Origin: Herbaspirillum rhizosphaerae
GTDB taxonomy: Bacteria; Pseudomonadota; Gammaproteobacteria; Burkholderiales; Burkholderiaceae_D
Length of the DNA stretch: 64,000 nucleotides
Direction of reading: 5' to 3'
Assembly: GCF_001189965.1 (NCBI RefSeq)
Contig: NZ_LFLU01000002.1
Span: 496,001-560,000, forward strand
This document shows positions 8,073 through 14,727 of this stretch, piece after piece. The position numbers were made by a program, and so were the translations under genes. Below the pieces are notes generated by a model, which searched no databases, was not told the DNA's origin, and saw only the letters and a list, made by a program, of their open reading frames with translations. The number at the start of each line of letters is the position of its first letter. Within the stretch, counting starts at the first letter, position 1.

Positions 8073-8869
8073 GTGCGCCGGCTTATCTGATCCGGGGCCA
8101 GGTCATGCACGAGCGCATGCGTCCCGCGCGGCATCGTTTCGTGTATCCGGTATTTTGCCTGCGGCTGAATCTGGCGCGTCTGGATGAGGCGGGCAATTTC
8201 TGGTTCGGGGTAAACCGCAGCGGCCTGATGTCCTTGCGAACGCACGACTACGGTTCGCGCGACGGCAGCGATCTCGACGCCTGGATGCGTGCTCAGCTGA
8301 AAGAAGCCGGCTTGCCGCACGATGGCGAGATCTGGCTGCAGACTTTTCCGCGCCTGTTCGGATTCGTGTTCAATCCGGTCAGCTTCTGGTATTGCCATGA
8401 CGGTAGCGGCGCATTGCGCGCCGTGCTGGCCGAGGTCAACAACACCTTCGGCGAGACGCACCGCTATCTGCTATCCGACCTCGACGGTCGGGAAATCACT
8501 GCTCATACCCGCCTGGTCTGCGCCAAGGCCATGCATGTGTCGCCGTTTTGCGAAGTGCGTGGCAGCTATCGTTTTCGCTTTCGCGACAATGATGCGGCAA
8601 CCATGATCGGCATCGATTACTACGACGATGCCGGCGCTGAAACGCCGCTCATCCACACCGCGATCGGCGGAAAACGCACCGCGCTGAACTCCGAAAATGC
8701 GCTGCAAGCCTTGCTGGCGCAGCCGTTCATGACCTTCGGCATCGTGGCGAAAATTCATTGGCAGGCATGGAAGCTGTGGCGCAAGCGTGTGCCTTTCTTC
8801 CGCAAGCCCGACCGCTCACCGGATTCTGCGGCGACCACCGCAAACCTGAAAAAGGAGATCTCATCGTGA
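8069..8869 (+). CDS. DUF1365 family protein
   Basis: 266 residues from GTG 8069, whose GTGA overlaps the stop of the previous gene. The family signature is present: YLIRGQVMHERMRPARHRF near the start, then RLFGFVFNPVSFWYCHD near residue 95 and VSPFCEVRGSYRF. No catalytic role has been established for DUF1365 to my knowledge. It is almost always found between a COG2907 flavoprotein and a cyclopropane-fatty-acid-synthase-like methyltransferase, as here, so it likely acts on the same acyl chains. No signal peptide is visible. The next gene also starts with a GTGA overlap, so three genes are translationally coupled in series. Confidence 0.9.
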   Translation: MSAPAYLIRGQVMHERMRPARHRFVYPVFCLRLNLARLDEAGNFWFGVNRSGLMSLRTHDYGSRDGSDLDAWMRAQLKEAGLPHDGEIWLQTFPRLFGFVFNPVSFWYCHDGSGALRAVLAEVNNTFGETHRYLLSDLDGREITAHTRLVCAKAMHVSPFCEVRGSYRFRFRDNDAATMIGIDYYDDAGAETPLIHTAIGGKRTALNSENALQALLAQPFMTFGIVAKIHWQAWKLWRKRVPFFRKPDRSPDSAATTANLKKEISS

Positions 8870-10107
8870 AACAGAACGAGATGAATCATCTTGCCGCATC
8901 GTCGGCTTCGACGGTCTCGCCGTCCGACATCTCTGCGCCGCCGGCCACACGCTTGTTCCTGCGCTTGCTCAACTGTTTGGCCCATGGCCACCTGCAACTG
9001 ATCACCCCGCATGGAACGGTGCTCACCTTCGGCGACTTGCACCAGCCGCCGAGCGCGCAGTTGCACATCAAGGATTGGCGCGCTTGCGCTCGCATGCTGC
9101 GTGCGGGCGATATCGGTTTCGCCGAAAGCTATGCCGCGGGCTGGCTTGAGACGCCGGACCTGAGCGCATTGCTGCGCTTGTGTCTGCGCAATCAGGCCGA
9201 GCTGGAGCGCATGATGTTCGGCGGCAAGCTGGCCGAGCTGTGGCACAGACTGCGTCACTGGATGCGCTCGAATACGCGCGAAGGCAGCCGCAAGAATATC
9301 CATGCCCACTACGACATCGGCAACGACTTCTATCGCCGGTGGCTCGATACCAGCTGGACATATTCGAGCGCCATGTTCGCCGGCGACCACGCGCAGAGCC
9401 TGGAAACTGCGCAGGCGCGCAAGTATCAGCGCATCGTCGATCAGCTGGCGCTGCGCGCCGGCGATCGTGTGCTGGAGATCGGCTGCGGCTGGGGCGGCTT
9501 CGCCGAACATGCCGCGCGCCTGGGCATCGCCGTACACGGGGTGACCATCTCGCCGGCGCAATTGCAGATCGCACAGCAACGCATCAGCGATCAACAGCTT
9601 GGCGGCCTGGCAACGCTGGAATTGCGCGACTATCGCGACCTCGACGGCGCCTATGACGCCGTGGTCTCGATAGAAATGTTCGAAGCCGTCGGCGAGCGCT
9701 ACTGGCCGCAGTATTTCGACACCGTCGCGGCGCGCCTGCGCAAAGGCGGCAAGGCCCTGATCCAGTCGATCACCATTGCCGAGCAATACTTCGAACGCTA
9801 TCGCAGCAGCTCGGATTTCATTCGCCAATACATCTTCCCGGGCGGCATGCTGCCCAGTCCAGAGCGCTTCTGCGCCCGTGCGCGCAGCGCCGGTTTGCAG
9901 ACGCTGGATCAGTATCGTTTCGGCTTCGATTATGCCGAGACCCTGCGCCGCTGGCATGCCTCATTCCAGCAGCAGCGCGACGACATCATGGCGCAGGGAT
10001 TCGACGAACGCTTCATGCGTCTCTGGCAGCTGTACTACGCCTACTGCGAAGTCGGGTTCGACGAGGAGCGCACCGACGTCATCCAGTTCACGCTGCGCAA
10101 GAGCTGA
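8866..10107 (+). CDS. Cyclopropane-fatty-acyl-phospholipid synthase-like methyltransferase
   Basis: SAM-dependent enzyme of 413 residues acting on unsaturated acyl chains of membrane phospholipids, giving either a cyclopropane or a methyl-branched product. The GTG at 8866 overlaps the DUF1365 stop and has an AAGGAG site upstream (about 8849). Seen: the SAM motif VLEIGCGWGGFAEHAA near residue 204, HAHYDIGNDFYRRWLD near 145, and the family block FIRQYIFPGGMLPSPERF near 321. The N-terminal cap (residues 1-130) is as in Cfa. In Rhodobacter sphaeroides a homologue in a similar gene set methylates vaccenoyl chains on the way to furan fatty acids; sequence alone cannot tell this from a true cyclopropane synthase. 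Confidence 0.92.
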   Translation: MKQNEMNHLAASSASTVSPSDISAPPATRLFLRLLNCLAHGHLQLITPHGTVLTFGDLHQPPSAQLHIKDWRACARMLRAGDIGFAESYAAGWLETPDLSALLRLCLRNQAELERMMFGGKLAELWHRLRHWMRSNTREGSRKNIHAHYDIGNDFYRRWLDTSWTYSSAMFAGDHAQSLETAQARKYQRIVDQLALRAGDRVLEIGCGWGGFAEHAARLGIAVHGVTISPAQLQIAQQRISDQQLGGLATLELRDYRDLDGAYDAVVSIEMFEAVGERYWPQYFDTVAARLRKGGKALIQSITIAEQYFERYRSSSDFIRQYIFPGGMLPSPERFCARARSAGLQTLDQYRFGFDYAETLRRWHASFQQQRDDIMAQGFDERFMRLWQLYYAYCEVGFDEERTDVIQFTLRKS

Positions 10108-10125
10108 GCGGGACAGGCGAGCATC

Positions 10126-10665
10126 ATGCGCACATCGTTGCACCATCGTCTCGCCGTATTGTTGCTGCTGATCGCATTGGTGGCGGCAGGCCCTGCGCAC
10201 GCCGCCGGGTGGCGTGATGACTTGCCGCAGGCAAAGCTGTCAGGCAGTGCAGAGTTGCGCTGGTTCGGACTCAGGATTTACAACGCGGCGCTATGGAGCG
10301 CTCACGCGCCTTTCGATCAGACACAGGCGTTTGCCCTTGAACTGACCTATCAGCGCAGCATCAGCCGGGCGCGCATCGTGCAAACCAGTATCGACGAAAT
10401 CCATCGGCTATTCGGAGACCGTTACAGCGACGACCAGCTTAAACAATGGGAGGCGCTCATGACTGGCGTCTTTACCGATGTCAGTGAAGGTGATCAGCTC
10501 ACCGGTGTTTATTTGCCGGGCATCGGTTGCCGTTTCTACAATCGCACGCGTTTGCTGGGGGAGATCAGAGACCTTGAGTTCGCCCATGCATTTTTTGCCA
10601 TCTGGCTTGATCCGCGCAGCAAAGACGTACAACTGCGCAACCGGCTCCTGGGAACGGAAAAATGA
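10126..10665 (+). CDS. Exported chalcone-isomerase-like domain protein
   Basis: 179 residues with a clear signal peptide (hydrophobic 11-22, cleavage near AHA-AG at 25). The mature part shows the bacterial chalcone-isomerase-like pattern GSAELRWFGLRIYNAALW near the N-terminus and LPGIGCRFYNRTRLLGEI toward the end. Plant chalcone isomerases share this fold with fatty-acid-binding proteins, so an acyl-chain carrier or binding role in the periplasm fits the operon; that is inference. It starts 18 bp after the methyltransferase stop and its own stop overlaps the following MFS gene by 4 bp. Confidence 0.82.
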   Translation: MRTSLHHRLAVLLLLIALVAAGPAHAAGWRDDLPQAKLSGSAELRWFGLRIYNAALWSAHAPFDQTQAFALELTYQRSISRARIVQTSIDEIHRLFGDRYSDDQLKQWEALMTGVFTDVSEGDQLTGVYLPGIGCRFYNRTRLLGEIRDLEFAHAFFAIWLDPRSKDVQLRNRLLGTEK

Positions 10666-11984
10666 CAAGCTACAGCCGCTTGCGCCATGTTGCCTACGGT
10701 CTGCTCGGTATGCCGCTGGCGATGTCCGCGTTGCCGATTTATGTGCAGGTGCCGGCTTATTACACCGGCAGTCTGGGGCTGGCATTGGGCGGTACCGGCT
10801 GGGTGCTGTTTCTGGCGCGCCTGATCGACACCGTACAGGATCCATGGCTGGGGCGCTGCATCGACCGGCTGGACGGACGAGGGCTGAGTCTGTGGCTGAT
10901 CGCCGGCGCCGCCATACTGGCGCTGGCGTTCTGGGGCGTGTGGCTGCCGCCCGATCCGGTCAGGGCCAGCAGCGCCGCGCTACTGGCCTGGCTGGCGGGC
11001 ATGCTGATTATTGCTTATGTCGCCCACAGCATGCTCAACATCGCCTACATGTCCTGGGGTGCACGCCTGGCGCAACATGCCGATGGCTTGCTCGGGGCGG
11101 CTGCGATGAGAGAACTGGCGGGTCTGCTTGGCGCGGTGATTGCCGGCGCCATTCCCAGTCTTATCCTTGCGGGAAACAGCGCGGCCGGCAGCAACATCGA
11201 CTCGCAATTGTGTGTCTACGGCGGCGCATTTGCGTTGCTGCTCGGCGTGTCATTAATGGCCTTGCTGTATGCCGCGCCGCCATGGCGCAAGATCGCCGGC
11301 GGCGTCATCGGCTGGCGCGCTTCGATGGCGTCAATGAAGAGCAATATCGGATTTCGCCGGCTACTGCTGCCGTTCTTCCTGAACGCCGTCTCGATGGCGA
11401 TACCGGTGACGCTGGCATTGTTCTTCATCAACGATCGCCTGCAATTGCCGCAATACGCGGGGGTCTTCCTTGGCGGGTATTTTCTGGCATCGGCGTGCGC
11501 TTTGCCGCTCTGGGTGATCGCCGCAAAGCGACTGGGGGTGTTGAAAACCTGGCGTATCGGCATTCTGTTGGCGATCGCGGCCTTCGGCTGCACGATCTTG
11601 CTGGGGCCGGGCGACGTCTGGGGGTATACCGCCGTCTGCGTTGTCGCCGGTTTCGCACTGGGTGCCGACCTGTCGCTGCCGCCGGTGCTGCTGGCGACCA
11701 TGATAGAAAAAGATGAAAGCACCGCTGCTTATTACGGCGTGTGGACCTTGCTCGGCAAGCTGTCGCTTGCGATCGCGGGATTGACCTTGCCCTTGCTGGC
11801 GCTGCTCGGCTATCAGCCGGGAGCTGCCGCCGGGATATCGCTGACGTGGGTCTATGCCATCGTTCCCTGCGCCTTCAAGCTTGCGGCATTGCTGTTGCTC
11901 AAATTCGTACACGCGCCGACTGACGGGCGAGTGTCTTCCCTGAGCCAGATAACTTCTACCGATCCTCAGGAGTCCACATCATGA
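10662..11984 (+). CDS. MFS transporter (GPH/melibiose-type) of the lipid operon
   Basis: 440-residue membrane protein with about 12 hydrophobic segments. The early block (GLLGMPLAMSALPIYVQVPAY) and LARLIDTVQDPWLGRCIDR place it near the glycoside-pentoside-hexuronide MFS branch; RLIDTVQDP is the equivalent of the cation-site helix. Start ATG 10662 overlaps the upstream stop and the stop overlaps the DUF3833 start, both by 4 bp. MFS members of this type recur in DUF1365/CFA operons, where substrates are unknown. A lipid or fatty-acid derivative is a guess from context only. Confidence 0.88.
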   Translation: MTSYSRLRHVAYGLLGMPLAMSALPIYVQVPAYYTGSLGLALGGTGWVLFLARLIDTVQDPWLGRCIDRLDGRGLSLWLIAGAAILALAFWGVWLPPDPVRASSAALLAWLAGMLIIAYVAHSMLNIAYMSWGARLAQHADGLLGAAAMRELAGLLGAVIAGAIPSLILAGNSAAGSNIDSQLCVYGGAFALLLGVSLMALLYAAPPWRKIAGGVIGWRASMASMKSNIGFRRLLLPFFLNAVSMAIPVTLALFFINDRLQLPQYAGVFLGGYFLASACALPLWVIAAKRLGVLKTWRIGILLAIAAFGCTILLGPGDVWGYTAVCVVAGFALGADLSLPPVLLATMIEKDESTAAYYGVWTLLGKLSLAIAGLTLPLLALLGYQPGAAAGISLTWVYAIVPCAFKLAALLLLKFVHAPTDGRVSSLSQITSTDPQESTS

Positions 11985-12517
11985 AAATCACCTTGTTCAG
12001 GTTCTGCAAGGTCCTGCTGCTGTCGTTGTTGTGCGCTTGTGCTTCGCCGGACGTAGCGCAGTACGCGAAGAACGAGCCGGTCTTTGACCCGGTCCAATTT
12101 TTTTCCGGCAAGACCGATGCCTGGGGCATGTTCCAGAAGCGGGGCGGAGAAGTCGTCAAACGTTTTCATGTTGAAATCACCGGCCGCGAACAGGATGGAA
12201 AGCTGATGCTCGACGAGCGCTTCCGCTACGACGACGGCACTACGCAACAACGCATCTGGATCCTGACGCACCAGCCGGACGGCAGCTGGCGCGGCACCGC
12301 CGGCGATGTGTTGGGCGCAGCGGTCGGCCACGCTGCAGGCAATGCGCTGAACTGGCGCTACACCTTGCTGTTGCCGGTGGACGGCAAGACGTACGAAATG
12401 GAGATGGACGACTGGATGTTCCTGATGGACCGGCAGACCATGATCAATCGCACCAGTATGCGCAAGTTCGGCGTTGAAGTCGGTCAGGTGACGCTGTTCT
12501 TTAGCAAGCGCAACTGA
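11981..12517 (+). CDS. DUF3833 family lipoprotein
   Basis: 178 residues. The N-terminus has a lipoprotein signal (KVLLLSLLCACASPD, lipid-modified Cys near 19 or 21). The rest matches DUF3833: FDPVQFFSGKTDAWGMFQKR near 37 and the middle block RGTAGDVLGAAVGHAAGNAL. No enzymatic motif is recognised. It overlaps the MFS stop by 4 bp and is followed after 79 bp by the SDR gene. DUF3833 proteins accompany the same lipid gene set in many proteobacteria; an envelope-side accessory role is inferred. Confidence 0.87.
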   Translation: MKITLFRFCKVLLLSLLCACASPDVAQYAKNEPVFDPVQFFSGKTDAWGMFQKRGGEVVKRFHVEITGREQDGKLMLDERFRYDDGTTQQRIWILTHQPDGSWRGTAGDVLGAAVGHAAGNALNWRYTLLLPVDGKTYEMEMDDWMFLMDRQTMINRTSMRKFGVEVGQVTLFFSKRN

Positions 12518-12596
12518 AGCGCAACTGAATGACCATCCCGGCAAATCGGCAATCTCTCAATCAGCAAGCTGCGACTAACAAAGATCGGTGGACAGT

Positions 12597-13382
12597 ATGA
12601 TATTTGGCCCGATGAATACACCGGTGCATGACTGGAAGGGCAAGCGTATCTGGTTGATCGGCGCCTCCAGCGGCATTGGCGCAGCACTGGCACGGCAGGC
12701 GCTCGCCAATGGAGCCTTGGTGGCGATTTCCGCGCGCCGCATCGATGCTTTGCAAGAGATCGCAGGCACATCGCACAACGCGCTGGTGGTGCCCTTCGAT
12801 GTGCTCGATCATGCTGCCTGGCGGGTACGCCATGCGGAGATTTGCGCCGCGTTCGGCGGCATCGATCTGCTGTTTTTCTGCGCTGCCGGCTACCGGCCGG
12901 AGCGTAGCTGGGAAGTCAGCGCCGCCGCCGCCGAGCAGACCTTGAAGACCAATCTGATCAGCGTCTATTCGGCCTTGTCCAGTGTTTTGCCAGGCATGCT
13001 GGCGCAAGGCAGCGGCGGCATCGCACTGATCGCCAGCGTGGCAGGCTACATGGGGCTCCCCAATGCCAGCGTATATGGTCCGGGCAAAGCGGCGCTGATC
13101 AATCTGGCGGAGATTCTTTATAGCGATCTGCACAGCAAGGGGCTCAGCGTCTATCTGATCAACCCGGGATTCGTGAAGACGGAACTGACCGACAAAAACG
13201 ATTTCTCCATGCCGGCCATTCAGACGCCGGACGTCGCCGCGGCCAACATCTGGAACGGCATCGCGAAAGGGGGCTTCGAAATCCACTTCCCGCATCGCTT
13301 TACGCGTATTCTGAAGCTGATTCAGATGCTGCCTTACCGCTGGCGCTTTGCGCTGTTCCAACGCTTCTTGCACCTTACATGA
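12597..13382 (+). CDS. Short-chain dehydrogenase/reductase of the lipid operon
   Basis: Classical SDR of about 261 residues. Cofactor motif GASSGIGAALA near 23-33; active-site Ser in ALIASVAGYMG near 148 and the Tyr-Lys pair in VYGPGKAA near 160, so the catalytic set is intact. NAD(P) preference is not obvious. Three starts are possible (GTG 12588, ATG 12597, ATG 12612); none has a strong Shine-Dalgarno site, and 12597 is a compromise. Its stop overlaps the next gene by 4 bp. Reduction or oxidation of a modified acyl intermediate would fit the operon but is not proven. Confidence 0.88.
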   Translation: MIFGPMNTPVHDWKGKRIWLIGASSGIGAALARQALANGALVAISARRIDALQEIAGTSHNALVVPFDVLDHAAWRVRHAEICAAFGGIDLLFFCAAGYRPERSWEVSAAAAEQTLKTNLISVYSALSSVLPGMLAQGSGGIALIASVAGYMGLPNASVYGPGKAALINLAEILYSDLHSKGLSVYLINPGFVKTELTDKNDFSMPAIQTPDVAAANIWNGIAKGGFEIHFPHRFTRILKLIQMLPYRWRFALFQRFLHLT

Positions 13383-13819
13383 CGACTACCGCACAGACTA
13401 AAGAACGACTGGATTTGCTGCTCGACTGGTATTGCACGCTGACGCGCCAAAGCGTGCGGCACATCGGACAGTTTTACGCACCCGACGTCCGCTTCAAGGA
13501 TCCCTTCAACGACGTGCAGGGCATCCCGGCGGTCATGGCCGTATACGAGCACATGTTCGATACCACCGACAATCCTCGCTTCGTGATCGACGATCGGGTG
13601 GTCGACGGCGATCAGGCTTTCATCACCTGGGCCTTCCAGTTCGGGCTCAAGGGCAAGCCGTATGTGATCGTCGGCGGCACCCATCTGAAGTTCAATGCCG
13701 ACGGACTGGTCATCCTGCACCGCGATTACTGGGATGCCGCCGAAGAGCTGCTGCAAAAGCTTCCGGTGGTAGGCGGCCTGATCCGCTGGTTGTGCAGCTT
13801 GTTCAAGACCAGGGCCTAA
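13379..13819 (+). CDS. NTF2-like (SnoaL-type) protein
   Basis: 146-residue single-domain protein with the NTF2 cone fold pattern: FYAPDVRFKDPFNDVQG near 30-46, MFDTTDNPRF, and the terminal HRDYWDAAEELLQKLP. Such folds bind small hydrophobic ligands or act as isomerases. It starts in a 4-bp overlap with the SDR and is the last gene of the operon. Its TAA shares bases with the TAG of the convergent binding-protein gene, so transcription from the two sides must meet here. No intrinsic terminator is seen. Confidence 0.87.
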   Translation: MTTTAQTKERLDLLLDWYCTLTRQSVRHIGQFYAPDVRFKDPFNDVQGIPAVMAVYEHMFDTTDNPRFVIDDRVVDGDQAFITWAFQFGLKGKPYVIVGGTHLKFNADGLVILHRDYWDAAEELLQKLPVVGGLIRWLCSLFKTRA

Positions 13820-14727
13820 GGAAGATTGCGGATGATGTTGTAGTTCTTGTCGTCGGCGGCGACGAACTCCTGCGCATGAATGGCGTTCAGCGTGCTTTGC
13901 ATGTTGGCGCTTTTTTTATTGAAGAAGACATTGCGGATTTTTTTCTTGATGTCTTCACACAGCTGTCCCCGGTAAACGAAGGGGTCAAAGGGGATGGGCG
14001 CCGATTTCCACAATACGCGGATGTCGGAGCGTTTGACCTTGCCGGCGGCAATCAGCGCGCCGAGGTTGGAGCTGGCGACGAAGGCGGCATCCACTTCCTT
14101 GTTCAATACGGCTGCCACCGATTGTTCGTGGTTGCCGGAATAGCCGATGCGCTGGAAATACTTGTCCAGCGAGGTGCCGAGCTGGCGTGAGAACACGTGT
14201 ATCGGAATCAGCGCGCCGGAAGTGCTTTCCGGGTCTGCCAGCGCCAGCCGCTTTCCTTTCAGCCCGGCGATGGAGCTGACCGGCCCGTGTTGGCGAACGA
14301 TCAGTATCGAGTAATAGGAAGAGGCATTGGCTTCGCTGAATCCATCGTTCATCCGCACCAAGGTGGCAAACGGCGTGATGTGCGGATCGCTCTTGCGTAC
14401 CGACACATAAGTTGCGGGGCCGAGCCGGGCGATGTCGACCGCTCCCGCGAGCAAGCCTTCGGTGACGGCGCCGTAGGAGGCCGGAGTGATGATCTCGACC
14501 GGCATGCGCAGCGCGTGTTCCAGATCCTCGAACAGCGGCTTCATGGCTGCACCGTCGTCCTGCAATTCGCCCTGCGGTACAAAGGAGATGCGCAGCCGGG
14601 CAGGGCGTTCGCATTCGGCCGCAGTCGACGTGGCAGCCAGGGCAAGCGACATCGCCAGTGCCCCAGACAGTCGGCTCAGCAGGCGTCGCCGGCGTCCGGC
14701 ATTCTTCGTTTTCACAGTGGTCGTCAT
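13816..14727 (-). CDS. PhnD-like periplasmic phosph(on)ate-type binding protein, orphan sensor partner
   Basis: 303 residues with an Arg-rich N-terminus, hydrophobic core and Ala-rich cleavage zone (near 37), so exported. The mature part follows the PhnD/phosphite-binding family: RISFVPQGE, MKPLFEDLEHAL, ARLGPATYV, GKRLALADPESTSGALIP and the LNKEVDAAFVASSN block. No ABC ATPase or permease gene is nearby. Instead its ATG overlaps the stop of the upstream GGDEF-EAL gene by 4 bp, so both are made together. I infer it is a ligand receptor that signals to the membrane c-di-GMP enzyme rather than a transporter component. Phosphonate, phosphite or an unrelated anion are all possible ligands. Confidence 0.85.
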   Translation of the reverse strand: MTTTVKTKNAGRRRRLLSRLSGALAMSLALAATSTAAECERPARLRISFVPQGELQDDGAAMKPLFEDLEHALRMPVEIITPASYGAVTEGLLAGAVDIARLGPATYVSVRKSDPHITPFATLVRMNDGFSEANASSYYSILIVRQHGPVSSIAGLKGKRLALADPESTSGALIPIHVFSRQLGTSLDKYFQRIGYSGNHEQSVAAVLNKEVDAAFVASSNLGALIAAGKVKRSDIRVLWKSAPIPFDPFVYRGQLCEDIKKKIRNVFFNKKSANMQSTLNAIHAQEFVAADDKNYNIIRNLP

